DNA of 64,000 nucleotides from positions 372,001 to 436,000 of the forward strand of contig CAVXTW010000022.1 of assembly GCA_963764695.1 (NCBI GenBank), read 5' to 3'. Position 1 is the stretch's first letter. Every line of letters starts with the position of its first letter. Below the pieces are notes generated by a model. The model was not told where the DNA came from. It worked only from the letters and a program-made list of their open reading frames with translations, and ran no database searches. The translations under genes were made by a program, and so were the position numbers. Of the stretch, positions 19,054 to 30,229 are shown one piece after another. Source of the stretch: DATFRY01 sp963764695 (GTDB taxonomy: Bacteria > Myxococcota_A > Polyangia > Haliangiales > Haliangiaceae).

Positions 19054-22000
19054 ATGCGCGTTGCACGCGGGATGCGAAGCGCGTGGTTTGCTGCCCTTGT
19101 CGTCGCCTCCGTGAGCTGCACCGAGCAGCCGAAGACCGAGGTTCCTGCTGGACCGAAGGCCGCGAGCGGGCAGCCGCTGGCGGCGCGGGCGACGCCGGTG
19201 GCGGCGCGGTCGTTCCGCTTCCGGGGGACGCAGCGGCCGACGCAGATCGCGGCGGAGGCGCCGATGAGTCTGACGGCGAGTGACGGGACGGGGCTCGCGC
19301 TGGTGTCGCTGAGGGCGGAGGCGGTGGCGGAGGCGCCGCTGGCGTTCACCGAGCTGCGCATGGTGTTCGAGAATCCGGAGGAGCGTGTGCTCGAGGGGCA
19401 GTTCCGGGTGACGCTGCCGGTCGGCGCGACGGTGAGTCGCTTCGCGATGAAGATCGACGAGCGCTGGCAGGAGGGGGAGGTGGTCGAGCTGCAGGCGGCG
19501 CGGCGCGCCTACGAGGACTCGCTGCACCGCAAGGTGGACCCGGCGCTGCTCGAGCAGGCGCCCGGCAACGAGTTCAGCGCGCGGGTCTTTCCGATCCCGG
19601 CGCGCGGCCGCAAGGAGATCATCCTTTCCTACTCGCAGGAGCTGGCGTCGGCCGGGGAGCCGCTGCGCATCCCGCTGCGCGGCCTGCCGCAGCTGGGCGA
19701 GCTGAGCCTGCGCGTGTTCGCGAGCGGACAGCTGGTGGCCGAGAAGGCAGCAGCGCGCGATCGTGCCGGTCGAGGACTTCATCGTGCCGGCCGCTCGCCT
19801 CGGTCGAGGCGTGGCCGTGCGCAGCGGGACGCTGGTCGCGGTGCGGGTGGCCCCGCCGGTCGAGGTCACGCCGGACGAGATCGAGTCGCTGCTGGTCCTT
19901 GTCGACACGAGCGCGTCGCGCGCGCTCGGCTTCGAGGACCAGGCGCACACGGTCGAGGCGCTGGTGCGCGGCCTGGGCGAGGGCGCGGGCGATCGCCCGG
20001 TCGTGGTGGCCGCCTTCGATCAGAACGTGGAGACCATCTACAGCGGCGGCGCGCGCGACTACGGCGCGGACGAGACCGCCCGCCTCCTGGCCCGCAAGCC
20101 GCTCGGCGCGTCCAACCTGGGCGCGGCGCTGGCGTGGGCCGCGAAGGCCAGGCACGACGGCGCGCCGCTTCGCCGCCTGGTCCTCATCAGCGACGGCGTC
20201 GCGACCGCCGGCGACCTCGACGCGGAGCCGCTGCGCGCCGCGGCGAAGGCGCTCAAGACGGCCGGCGTGGAGCGACTCGACGCGATCGTCGTCGGCGGCA
20301 TCCGCGACGAGGACCGCCTGGCCTCGCTGGTCACCGCCGGCCTGGCGCGCGACGGCGCCGTCATCGACGGCGGCGCTGGTGTCGAGGAGATCGCGCGCAA
20401 GCTGACAAGCCGGTCGCGCTCCGGCATCGCGGTCGCGGTCGAGGGCGCCACGTGGTTCTGGCCGCGCAAGCTCGACGCGGTCCAGGCCGGCGACGAGACC
20501 GTCATCTACGCCCGCGTGGCGTCCGACCGGGCTCTACGAGTCATGCTCGACGGCAAGCCGGTCGCGCTGGCAGACGCCAGCTTTGCCCGGACCGAGAGCC
20601 CGCTGCTCGAGCGCGCGGTGGCGCGGGCCGAGATCGCCTCGCTGGTGGCCGAGCGCGACGCCATCGCGCCCGCCGACGGCAAGCGGCGCCAGGAGCTGGA
20701 GCGGCGCATCGTCGACATCTCGACCGCCGAGCGGGTGCTGTCTCCGTTCACCGCGCTGCTGGTGCTGGAGACCGCCGAGGACTACGCCCGCTTCGGCATC
20801 GACCGCAAGGCGCTGGCCGACATCCTGACGGTTCGCGACGGCAACCTGGCCACGCTGCGCCGCAGCGAGGAGACGCTGGTCATCGCCGCGCCGCAGACCT
20901 CGCGCAACAAGGGCGGCAAGAAGCAGAAGGGCGAGGACAAGCTCGACGAGGGCAAGCTCGGCAAGTCGCTCGACCAGCCGGCCGGGGACGAGGGCGGTGC
21001 ACCGGCCAAGCCCGAGCAGGCCGAGCAGGACCCGGGCAGCGCCCCGCAGGAGGCGCAGGACGAGGAGAAGCGGGTCGAGGCGGAGCCGCCGCCCGCGACC
21101 GGTGGCGAGGCGAGCCGCCGCGCCGATCTCGACGGCCGCGCCGCGGATACCCGTCCGGCTCCGACCTCGCCTCCGCCGGCCCCGGAAGCCCCGCGGGTCG
21201 CCGACGTCGTCCCGGACCGGCGGCACGCCGAGCGGGCCGGGCCGGCGGACGACTTCAGCGGCGGTGGGGGCCGCGCCCGCGACGTCGAGGTCCCGCGCGT
21301 GGACCCGTACACCGGCAAGTTCCGCGACGTGATGCGCCTGGTGCGCCGCAAGAAGATCGACGACGCGGTCGCCGCGGCCACGGCCTGGCGGGCCGAGTCG
21401 CCCGGCGACGTGATGGCGCTGGTCGCCCTCGGCGAGGCGCTCGAGGTCAGACGCGACGTGGTGGGGGCGGCGCGCGCCTACGGATCGATCATCGACCTGT
21501 TCCCGCAGCGCGCCGACCTGCGCCGCTTCGCCGGCCAGCGGCTCGATCGCCTGGACGACGACGCCGCCCTGGCCCTGGCCGCCGACTCGTACGCCCGCGC
21601 CGCCGAGCAGCGCGCCGATCACCCGGCCAGCCACCGCCTGCTCGCATTCGCCCTGGTGCGCCAGGGCAAGAACGAGGAGGCGTTCGCCGCCCTCGAGCGC
21701 GGTCTGGCGCGCGAGTACCCGGAGGGCCGGTTCCGCGGCGTGACCCAGATCCTGCGCGAGGACCTCGGCCTGGTCGCGGCCGCCTGGATCCGCGCGGACC
21801 CGGCGCGGCGCGGCGACATCATGAAGCGCCTGCGCAAGGCGGGCGGCGCCGTCGAGAACGAGCCGTCGATCCGCTTCGTCCTGTACTGGGAGACCGACGC
21901 CAACGACGTCGACTTCCACATCCGCGACGGAGCCGGCAACCACGCCTTCTACAGCCAGCCGGAGCTGGCCAGCGGCGGCAGGCTGTACGCCGACGTCACC

Positions 22001-22225
22001 ACCGGCTACGGCCCGGAGTGCTTCACCATCCGCGGCGCCCGCAAGGGACGCGCCTATCCCTACAGGCTCGAGGCTCACTACTACTCGCGCGGCCCGATGG
22101 GCTACGGCATGGGCAAGCTCGAGATCGTCGAGCACGACGGCCGCGGCGGGCTGCGCTTCGAGCAGCGCCCGTTCCAGATCATGCAGGACAACGCCTTCGT
22201 GGACCTGGGCACCGTGCGCCGGTAG
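19054..22225 (+). CDS. VIT-VWA lipoprotein with TPR-like and DUF2135 domains (one frameshift)
   Basis: The signal and lipoprotein Cys (VVASVSC) are followed by a VIT domain (about 65-230; FTELRMVFENPEERVLEGQF, FSARVFPIPARGRKEI), then a VWA domain with a MIDAS-like DTSAS (LLVLVDTSASRA). A region resembling the end of inter-alpha-trypsin-inhibitor-like proteins comes next (VLSPFTALLVLETAEDYARF), then a charged, Pro/Glu/Lys-rich linker, TPR-like repeats (about 750-910), and a C-terminal DUF2135 domain as in YfaP (VLYWETDANDVDFHI, YADVTTGYGPECFTI). The frame changes by one base near 19750: the first part reads 19054 to about 19750 and the rest about 19755-22225 (intact from 19763). It would be a cell-surface protein of about 1,055 aa. 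The function is unknown; VIT+VWA pairs are thought to bind proteins through a metal site. Confidence 0.85.
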
Positions 22226-22250
22226 CCGCCGTCGCGCCGCGCAGGTCCGC

Positions 22251-22256
22251 TATCCT
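22251..22256 (+). promoter_or_regulatory. -10-like element before the SDR gene
   Basis: TATCCT, 5 nt before an in-frame GTG (22262) and 47 nt before the better start (ATG 22304 with GGAGG). Transcription would start near 22262. Confidence 0.35.
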
Positions 22257-22303
22257 CTGGCGTGCCCGACCGTCGAGTCGGGCACCGTGCCCGGAGGGAC
22301 ATC

Positions 22304-23098
22304 ATGGATCTGCAGCTGCGAGACAAGGTCGCGGTCATCACCGGCGGGAGCCTGGGCATCGGGCTCGCCGTCGCCGAGGCGCTGGCGCGCGAGGGAGCGC
22401 GGGTGGCCATGTGTGCGCGCGACGAGGCGCGCGTTGTCGGCGAGGCCGAGCGCATCGCCGGCCAGCTCGGCGCCGAGACCCTGGGCGTGCGGGCCGACGT
22501 CAGCCGCCCCGAGGACCTCGAGCACCTGATGGCGCAGGTGGAGCGGAGGTTCGGCGGCGTGGACATCCTCATCAACAACGCCGGCACCGGGGGCGACGAG
22601 ACCATCCTCGACGCGCCGGACGAGAAGTGGCAGCGCTTCTTCGACCTGCACGTCATGGCCGCCGTCCGGCTGGCCCGCCTGGTGCAGCCGAGCATGGTGC
22701 GGCGCGGCGGCGGCGTGATCCTGCACAACGCCTCCATCTGCGCGACCCAGCCGCTGGGTTATGAGCCGATCTACAACGTCACCAAGGCGGCGCTGGCCAT
22801 GTTCTCCAAGTGCCTGGCCAACGAGTTCATCCAGTACAACATCCGCGTGAACACGGTGAACGCCGGCCTGGTGCTCACGCCGGACTGGATCAAGACCGCC
22901 AAGAACCTCACCGCCGACACCGGCGGCGACTGGCAGGGGCATCTCGATCAGATCGCCCGCGACGCCACCCCGATCAAGCGCTTCGCCTCGCCGGAGGAGC
23001 TGGCGCTGTTCTTCGCCTTCCTGTGCTCGCCGTGCGCCAGCTACTGCGTCGGCTCCTCCTACTACGTCAACGGCGGGTGGCTGAGGGTGGTCAACTGA
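22304..23098 (+). CDS. short-chain dehydrogenase/reductase (SDR)
   Basis: 264 residues, a classical SDR oxidoreductase. The dinucleotide site is TGGSLGIG near the N-terminus, with NNAG (INNAGTG) after it. The catalytic Ser lies in HNASIC and the YxxxK pair in YNVTK. FASPEELALFFAFLCSPCASYCVGSSYYVNGGW (shown in part: SYYVNGGW) is the typical SDR ending for FabG-like enzymes. The start at 22304 is supported by GGAGG 6 nt upstream; an in-frame GTG at 22262 would add 14 residues. The stop overlaps the next ATG (TGATG), so the following GH16 gene is coupled. The substrate is unknown. Confidence 0.92.
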   Translation: MDLQLRDKVAVITGGSLGIGLAVAEALAREGARVAMCARDEARVVGEAERIAGQLGAETLGVRADVSRPEDLEHLMAQVERRFGGVDILINNAGTGGDETILDAPDEKWQRFFDLHVMAAVRLARLVQPSMVRRGGGVILHNASICATQPLGYEPIYNVTKAALAMFSKCLANEFIQYNIRVNTVNAGLVLTPDWIKTAKNLTADTGGDWQGHLDQIARDATPIKRFASPEELALFFAFLCSPCASYCVGSSYYVNGGWLRVVN

Positions 23099-23890
23099 TG
23101 CCGGCGAAAAGAAGGCTACCGCCTCGAGCTCGCCGACGAGTTCGACGGCGCCGAGCTCGATCTCGGCACCTGGCTGCCTGCCTACCTGCCGCATTGGAGC
23201 TCGCGCGAGCGGGCGGCGGCGCGCTACCGCTGACGGCGGCCACTGTATCTCCAGATCACCGAGGACCAGGAGCCTGGTGTCCGGCGTACGACGGCGGATC
23301 GGGTCTCGTCGCTGCAGACCGGCGTGCACGCCGGCCCGGTCGGCACCGGCGGCCAGCACCGCTTCCACCCGGACCTCACGGTGGTCGAGGCCCAGGCCAG
23401 CAGGCGGCTGTACACGCCGCAGTACGGCTACTTCGAGCTGCGGGCCCGGGCCGTCGCCGATCGCGACTGCATGGTCGCGCTGTGGCTGATCGGCTTCGAG
23501 GACGCGCCCGAGCGCTGCGGCGAGATCCTCGTCTTCGAGATCTTCGGCGAGGACGTCGAGCCAGGATCGGCCGGCGTCGGCATGGGCGTGCGCCCGTTCG
23601 CCGATCCGGCCCTGGTCAACGGGTTCGAGAAGGTGGCCCTCGACATCGACGTCACGCAGTTCCACGTCTACGCCGCCGAGTGGACGCCGACCCACGTCAA
23701 CTTCCTGGTCAACGGCCGCAGGGTCAAGACGGTGGCGCAGTCGCCCGCCTACCCGATGCAGCTCATGCTCGACATCTACCAGTTCGCCGGCGCCGAGCGT
23801 GACGCGCGGCCACCCGGCTCCTATCCGGTGGAATTCGCCGTGGACTACTTCCGGGCCTACCAGCCGCTGGCCGGCTACCCGGCGCGCTGA
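23098..23890 (+). pseudogene. GH16-like beta-glucanase, frame-disrupted
   Basis: A family 16 glycoside hydrolase-like protein (beta-1,3/1,4-glucan or related targets). The start ATG overlaps the SDR stop. Removing one A from the AAAA at 23107-23110 gives MPAKEGYRLELADEFDG, a normal GH16 start. A stop (TGA 23231-23233) and compensating small indels follow up to about 23320, and the rest (LQTGVHAGP, YGYFELRARAVADRDCM, FHVYAAEWTPTHVNFLVNG) is intact to 23890. The active-site strand, normally ExDxxE, reads EILVFE, keeping both Glu but with Leu in place of Asp. It has no signal peptide. Technical error, real decay, or a non-catalytic carbohydrate-binding relative are all possible. It sits opposite an expansin gene. 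Confidence 0.75.
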
Positions 23891-23901
23891 TCGACAGAAT
23901 C

Positions 23902-24606
23902 TCATGGCGTGCAGGACGGGAGCTGAGCCGCCCCGTCGACCACCGCGCCGTCGCCCGGCACGACCTCCACGTCCTCGACGGCGTGGCCGTGCACGTCGGT
24001 GACGCGCAGCGCGAACGGTCCCTCGCCGAGACCATCGGCCTGGACGAAGTAGTTGTAGCTCTCGCGGCCAATCGCCTCCCAGCCACCGCCCACCAGCCGC
24101 GCCTCGAGCGAGGCGATCGCGTGCCGGTGGTTGCGCACCTGGATGGCGGTCCAGAACGGGTTGGTGCCCTCCTTGAACCGGTAGCGGATCGGGCCGACGA
24201 CCTCGCAGGGGACGTAGCGCCAGGTGATCGGCACGCGCCCGGCCGACAGCTCGGCGATGCGCTCGAAAGCCTCCGGGCTGAGATCGATGTCGCCCACCGC
24301 GCAGCCGGGGCAGCGATCGACGATGCGGACCACGACCTGTCCGGCGGGCCCGTCAACCTCCGCGCACGTGCCGCACGCGTCCGACCCGGCGTAGTCGGCC
24401 TCGTTCATGGCCGCCACCATGAGATCGTCCGGGCTGGCATCGAACGAGCAGTTGCCGGTGCCATCCGCGTCGTAGTAGGTCGCCTCGCCCGACCGCTCCT
24501 CCGGGTCGACGCAGGCACCCGCAGACCCGCCGTCCTGCGCCGGCTGCGGATCGGTGTCCCCGCCGCAACCGGCGAGCGCCAGCAGAATTGCGACCATCCC
24601 CCGCAC
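23902..24606 (-). CDS. bacterial expansin-like lipoprotein
   Basis: 234 residues. Lipoprotein signal with LALAGC, then an expansin layout: a six-stranded double-psi beta-barrel domain (about 40-130; GEATYYDADGTGNCSF, ACGTCAEVDGPAGQVVVRIVDRCPGC with the Cys pairs, ending DLSPEAFERIA) and a CBM63-like second domain (about 135-234; VPITWRYVPCEV, AIQVRNHRHAIASLEAR, YNYFVQADGLGEGPFALRVTD). The conserved Asp after IV in the barrel (IVDRCPGC) is present. Expansins loosen cellulose or cell-wall networks without hydrolysis. It is convergent to the GH16-like gene, 11 nt apart. GTG at 24606 or ATG at 24597 could start it. Confidence 0.9.
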   Translation of the reverse strand: MRGMVAILLALAGCGGDTDPQPAQDGGSAGACVDPEERSGEATYYDADGTGNCSFDASPDDLMVAAMNEADYAGSDACGTCAEVDGPAGQVVVRIVDRCPGCAVGDIDLSPEAFERIAELSAGRVPITWRYVPCEVVGPIRYRFKEGTNPFWTAIQVRNHRHAIASLEARLVGGGWEAIGRESYNYFVQADGLGEGPFALRVTDVHGHAVEDVEVVPGDGAVVDGAAQLPSCTP

Positions 24607-24648
24607 CCGATCAAGAGTGCCAGAAAGTGAAGCGGAGGGGCAGGGCGC

Positions 24649-26222
24649 CTACCTGTCCGCCTGGCTGCGCTGGTCGCCGCGCTTCGTGAGCTTCATGCCG
24701 ACGAGATAGATGACGAAGGCGAGGCCGAAGCCGACGAACCAGGAGTACGGGTAGATCTTGTCCCAGATATCGGGTTTGGCCGGGCGGTCGAGGAGGCGGG
24801 TGGCGTGCAGGAAGCCGATCAGGTTGGGCGCCACGCCGACGACCAGGGCGACGATCGCGATCGGGTTGAAGCGGCCGTAGCGCCCCTTCTCGAGGTACAG
24901 GTCGCCCACGTCCAGCTGCTTGCGGCGGATCGCGTAGTAGTCGGCGATCATGATGCCGGCGATCGGCCCCAGCAGCGCCGAGTAGCCGATCAGCCACTCG
25001 AAGATGTACGTGTCGGCGCTGGCCAGGAGCTTCCACGGCATCATGACGATGCCGACGATGCCGGCGATGAGCCCCCCGGTCTTGAAGGAGATGTATCGCG
25101 GGGCCAGGTTGGCGAAGTCGTTGGCCGGCGACACCACGTTGGCCGCGATGTTGACCGACACGGTGGCGATGAGGACGCCGACGACGGCCAGGAGGGCCAC
25201 CAGGATGCGGACGGCGGGCGAGGCGATGAGCGGCTCGGCGAGCCCCGGCGGCGGGGTCGACGACGTGAGCTGGGCCAGGATGAAGACCGGGTCGAACAGC
25301 TGCTCGATCGGGACGCCGGTCAGGATCGCCTTCGACGCGCTGGTGATGATCACGCCCATGGCCGCGAACAGGATCATCGTGGTCGGAAGACCGATGGTCT
25401 GGCCGATCATCTGCTCGCGCTGGCCGCGGCCGTAGCGCGTGAAGTCCGGGATGTTGAGCGACAGCGTCGACCCAGAACCCGATCATCCCGGTCAACGACG
25501 GGATGAAGACCGGCCAGAAGTCGGCCAGGCCGTCGAACTTCGACGGCTCGTCCACCACCGGGCCGAGGCCACCGGCACGCGACACGGCCCAGACAAGCAG
25601 CACCATGGCCATCACCAGCACGATCGGCGCGGCCCAGTTCTCGAACACCCTCACCGCGTTCATGCCGCGGTAGATGATGAAGATGTTCATCGCCCAGAAG
25701 ACCGCGAAGGTGATGGCGCTCGGCAGTGCCAGGCCGGCGATCGAGAAGTCGCCGCCCAGCGTGGCGTAGCCGGGCGCGACCGCGATCGATGAAGGTCTTG
25801 ACCGCCTCGCCGCCGATGAAGGTCTGGATGCCGAACCACCCGCACGCCACGATCGCGCGCAGGATGGCCGGGATGTTGGCCCCGCTGGTGCCGAACGAGG
25901 CCCGGGCCAGGACCGGGAACGGGATGCCGTACTTGGTGCCCGGGTGGGCGTTCAGCAGGATCGGAATCAGGACGATGATGTTGCCCAGGCCGATCGTGAA
26001 CAGCGCCTGCCACCAGTTCATCCCGGCGGCCAGCAATCCGCCGGCCAGCATGTACGTCGGGATGCAGTGGGCCATGGAGATCCACAGCGCCGCGAAGTTG
26101 TAGGTGCTCCAGTTGCGCCGGGAAGGCGGCACCGGGGCCAGATCGGGGCTGAAGAGCGGGCTCTCGGCCACCTCTGGCGGCAGTGACTCGAGTGCCTCTG
26201 CAGCGAGGGAGGGATCCTGCAT
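24649..26222 (-). pseudogene. NCS1-family nucleobase/hydantoin:cation symporter, frameshifted
   Basis: A membrane transporter of the NCS1 family (PucI, Mhp1, codB relatives), about 520 aa and 12 membrane segments. The N-terminal part (26222 to about 25785) shows NWSTYNFAALWISMAHCIPT, GTKYGIPFPVLARASFG and ACGWFGIQTFIGGEA. The middle part (about 25785-25480) continues with AMNIFIIYRGMNAVRVFENWAAP and SLTGMIGFWVDA. The last part (about 25475-24649) begins SLNIPDFTRYGRGQ and ends with the helices AGIMIADYYAIRRKQ and SWFVGFGLAFVIYLVG. Each junction needs one inserted base. With correct sequence this would be a full transporter for allantoin, hydantoin, uracil or a similar ring compound. Confidence 0.85.
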
Positions 26223-26228
26223 GGCGCG

Positions 26229-26234
26229 ACTATA
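26229..26234 (-). promoter_or_regulatory. -10 element of the NCS1 transporter gene
   Basis: TATAGT on the minus strand, then 6 nt (CGCGCC) to the ATG at 26222. A 5/6 match to TATAAT with no Shine-Dalgarno. It overlaps the end of the next upstream gene. Confidence 0.5.
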
Positions 26235-27507
26235 CGCCAGTCCGGCGTTCCGGTCCGCTGTCGGCGGCGCCCTCGCCGGCGCTCCTGTCGACCAGGATGG
26301 ACAGCATCATGTCGCTGAGCACGTTCGCCACCGAGCGGCCGCGCGCGATGATCCAGTCGACGGTGAGCAGGAGCGGCAGGATCTCGATGGGCAGTCCCAC
26401 CGTGTTGAGCACCAGGGCCAGCGACACGAAGCCGGCCTCCGGCACGCCGGCCACGCCCATGGCGGCCACCATGCACGCGGCGGCCGCGACCAGCTGCTGG
26501 CCGAGCGACAGATCGATGCCGCTGGCCTGGGCCACGAACAGCACCGCCATGCCCTCGTACAGGATGATGCCGTCGTTGTTGAAGTTGGTGCCGACGCAGG
26601 CGCCGAGCGCGGAGGACGAACGCGACACCTTGAGCCGATCGAGCGCGCGCAGCGTGACCGGCAGGGTGGCGAGGCTGCTGTTGACGCCCACGGCGGTGAC
26701 CACCGGCTCGCGCGCCTCGCGCCAGAAGCGGCGCAGCGGCAGGCGCGTGAACAGGAGCAGCCAGGCCTGGTAGGTCACGGCGATGTGGATGACCAGCCCG
26801 GCCACGCCGACCAGGACGTAGATTGCCAGTCCCTTGAGCGGGGCCCAGCCGTGCTCGCCGACCGACTTTGCGACCACGCCGAAGACGGCGAACGGGATGA
26901 GCATGATGACCCAGCCCAGCACGATCTCCATCACGCGCAGCAGCGTCTCGACTGCCTCCTCGACCGGCCGGAACGAGCGGACACCCGCCGCCATCTGCTC
27001 GCCGCGCGCGCGGCGCAGACCGAAGCCGACCAGCACGGCGATGAGGATGATGCTGAGGACCAGGTTCTCGGCGAACGGCGTCACCAGGCTGACCGGGACG
27101 AAGGTGCCCAGCGTGGCGAGCAGATCGATCTCCTTGTCGGCGTAGGCCGCGGCCGCCGCCGGGTCGACCCCGGAGACGTGGGCCAGCGATCGCCCGGGCT
27201 CGAAGATGTTCGAGATGGAAAGGCCGATGGTCAGCGCGATCGACGCGTTCAGCGTGGCCCAGAAGAACAGCCGCGCCGCCGACCGCCCGCGGATCTCGGT
27301 CTTGATGATCGCGTTGACGATGGCGAGGAACAGAAGCGGCGTGGCCGCGGCCTTGATGAGCTGGATGACGAGCTTGCCTATCTCGCCCAGCCCGGCCGCC
27401 TGCTTTCCGAGCAGCGGCCCGACCACCAGCCCGATCGCGATGGCGGCGATGATCTGAAGATAGAGCGGAAAGCGACCCCTGCGCTCGACGCGGGCTGGCT
27501 CGACCAT
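26230..27507 (-). CDS. Na+/H+:dicarboxylate (glutamate-type) symporter, DAACS family
   Basis: 425 residues, eight membrane helices and two re-entrant loops typical of GltP/DctA. Signatures are the serine-rich hairpin AVGVNSSLATLPVTL, GTNFNNDGIILYEG in place of the usual NMDGT segment, the second hairpin GVAGVPEAGFVSLALVLNT and DWIIARGRSVANVLSD near the end. The change from NMDG to NNDG affects the Met of the sodium-site motif, so ion or substrate preference may differ. Substrate is acidic amino acids or C4-dicarboxylates by family; it is followed by the NCS1 transporter gene. Confidence 0.93.
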   Translation of the reverse strand: MVEPARVERRGRFPLYLQIIAAIAIGLVVGPLLGKQAAGLGEIGKLVIQLIKAAATPLLFLAIVNAIIKTEIRGRSAARLFFWATLNASIALTIGLSISNIFEPGRSLAHVSGVDPAAAAAYADKEIDLLATLGTFVPVSLVTPFAENLVLSIILIAVLVGFGLRRARGEQMAAGVRSFRPVEEAVETLLRVMEIVLGWVIMLIPFAVFGVVAKSVGEHGWAPLKGLAIYVLVGVAGLVIHIAVTYQAWLLLFTRLPLRRFWREAREPVVTAVGVNSSLATLPVTLRALDRLKVSRSSSALGACVGTNFNNDGIILYEGMAVLFVAQASGIDLSLGQQLVAAAACMVAAMGVAGVPEAGFVSLALVLNTVGLPIEILPLLLTVDWIIARGRSVANVLSDMMLSILVDRSAGEGAADSGPERRTGV

Positions 27508-27513
27508 CCGCCA

Positions 27514-27519
27514 AGACTA
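27514..27519 (-). promoter_or_regulatory. -10-like element of the DAACS gene
   Basis: TAGTCT on the minus strand, 6 nt before the ATG at 27507; no Shine-Dalgarno. Suggests a leaderless message. Confidence 0.4.
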
Positions 27520-27762
27520 GTTGAGCTCCCGCTCGCCCGTACACTCCACTCTGGGCCCCTGTGGGGTGGCGTCGAGATGCGTGGCGATGCGCATCGCGGT
27601 TACTGCGTCGCTCGCATTCACGCCTCCAGGAATGCCGAACCGTGGGCGCGCAGGGTCCAGCGAGACGATCTTCGGCGGAGAAGGGCGTCGAGAGACTGAA
27701 AGAGCGATCGACGGTGATAGAGTCCATTCGGCTGCGCGCGCAGTCGATGCCGGGGAGGAGGA

Positions 27763-29030
<1,268 letters not shown>

Positions 29031-29037
29031 GCCGCGT

Positions 29038-29065
29038 GTGACACGGCGCCGCGCAGGGGTAGAAT
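29038..29065 (+). promoter_or_regulatory. promoter of the peroxiredoxin gene
   Basis: GTGACA (29038-29043), 16-nt spacer, TAGAAT (29060-29065), then 6 nt to the ATG at 29072. Both boxes are 5/6 matches. Leaderless by position. Confidence 0.55.
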
Positions 29066-29071
29066 CCGCCC

Positions 29072-29617
29072 ATGCGCGCACTTCCTCTCGTTCTTCTCAT
29101 CGGCATCGCGGGTGGCTGCAAGAGCGAGCCGTCCGCACCTGCACCGGCCAAGCCGCTCGAGGTCGGGGCCGCGGCGCCGGAGTTCTCGCTGATCGGCTCC
29201 GACGGCAAGACCCACAAGCTGTCCGAGCTGCGCGGGCGCAACGTGGTGCTGGCCTGGTTCCCCAAGGCGTTCACCGGCGGCTGCACCAAGGAGTGCAAGT
29301 CGCTGGCCGAGGGCGGCCAGGCGATCCGCGCGTACGACGTGGCGTACTTCGCGGTCAGCACCGACACGCCCGAGGACAACAAGAAGTTCGCCGAGTCGCT
29401 GGGCGCCGACTTCCCGATCCTGGCCGATCCGAGCGGGGATGCGGCGCGCGCGTTCGGCGTCATCGGCAAGGATGGCGTGCACGCCCAGCGGTGGACGTTC
29501 TACATCGGCCCGGACGGGACGGTGAAGGACATCGACCGCGAGGTGAAGCCGGACAGCGCGGCGCCCGACATCGTCCAGCGCCTCGAGGCGCTCAAGGTCC
29601 CCAAGAGCCCGACCTGA
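29072..29617 (+). CDS. BCP/AhpC-type peroxiredoxin, lipoprotein
   Basis: 181 residues. A signal with Cys (IAGGCKS) suggests lipid anchoring, then a short Pro/Ala linker and a thioredoxin-fold peroxiredoxin domain (about 33-170). The peroxidatic Cys lies in the PxxxTxxC motif (PKAFTGGC), with a second Cys five residues on (GGCTKEC), the BCP-like arrangement for the resolving Cys. AYFAVSTDTPEDNKKFAESL and ILADPSGDAARAFGVIGKDG are typical. It would reduce peroxides in the periplasm, fitting with the sodC lipoprotein in this window. Export of this type of enzyme is uncommon for BCP. Confidence 0.9.
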   Translation: MRALPLVLLIGIAGGCKSEPSAPAPAKPLEVGAAAPEFSLIGSDGKTHKLSELRGRNVVLAWFPKAFTGGCTKECKSLAEGGQAIRAYDVAYFAVSTDTPEDNKKFAESLGADFPILADPSGDAARAFGVIGKDGVHAQRWTFYIGPDGTVKDIDREVKPDSAAPDIVQRLEALKVPKSPT

Positions 29618-29686
29618 GTCCGGATCCGACCGGCGGAGCGAGCTGCCTGTTGCGGGCGGCAGCCGCGTGGTGCAAGACATGCCCGC

Positions 29687-30145
29687 ATGCCGGACGTCGT
29701 CTATCAACCCCTCCTTGCACTGGCCTACTACGCCGGCCTGGTCGCGCTGTTTCGCCTGGCCGGCAAGCGCCTGGCCGGCCAGACGACGACCTTCGATCTG
29801 GTCGTGCTCATCACCCTGGCGGTCGTCCTCCAGGGGGCGGCGCTGCGCGACGGGACGCTGAACGCGATGCTGTTCGTCGTCACCGTGTTCGCGGCGCACC
29901 GGGGGCTGGCCAGCCTGTGCGCCTGGTCGCCCGGGCTGCGGCGCGTCGTGCGCGGCGGCCCGCGCCCGCTCGTGGTCGACGGCCGCGTCGTGCCGGACGC
30001 GCTGGCCGAGGAGCGCATCACGCGCGAGGACCTGCTGGCCGGACTGCGCAAGCTCGGCTTCGCGGACCCAGCCGATGTCCGTCTCGCCGCGCTCGAGGAG
30101 ACGGGGCACATCAGCGCCATCGGATTCGACGCCGGCAAGCGATAG
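29687..30145 (+). CDS. DUF421 (YetF/YcaP-like) membrane protein
   Basis: 152 residues. Three predicted membrane helices at the N-terminus (about 5-25, 38-53, 60-80) are followed by a cytosolic part. The family motif RLAGKRLAGQTTTFDLVVLI is clear, and the C-terminal YetF-like domain shows PRPLVVDGRVVPDAL and ITREDLLAGLRKLGF, ending with LAALEETGHISAI. The function of DUF421 proteins is unknown. The start ATG at 29687 has no strong Shine-Dalgarno. Confidence 0.88.
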   Translation: MPDVVYQPLLALAYYAGLVALFRLAGKRLAGQTTTFDLVVLITLAVVLQGAALRDGTLNAMLFVVTVFAAHRGLASLCAWSPGLRRVVRGGPRPLVVDGRVVPDALAEERITREDLLAGLRKLGFADPADVRLAALEETGHISAIGFDAGKR

Positions 30146-30216
30146 GACGTCCCTACGACCTGCCGCGGCATGTTCGGCTCGCCTGCGATACCGCTGGCGG
30201 GAGTGATCGCGCTCGT

Positions 30217-30222
30217 TAGACT
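30217..30222 (+). promoter_or_regulatory. -10-like element before a small gene
   Basis: TAGACT, 7 nt before the ATG at 30230; no Shine-Dalgarno. Confidence 0.35.
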
Positions 30223-30229
30223 GCCCGCG

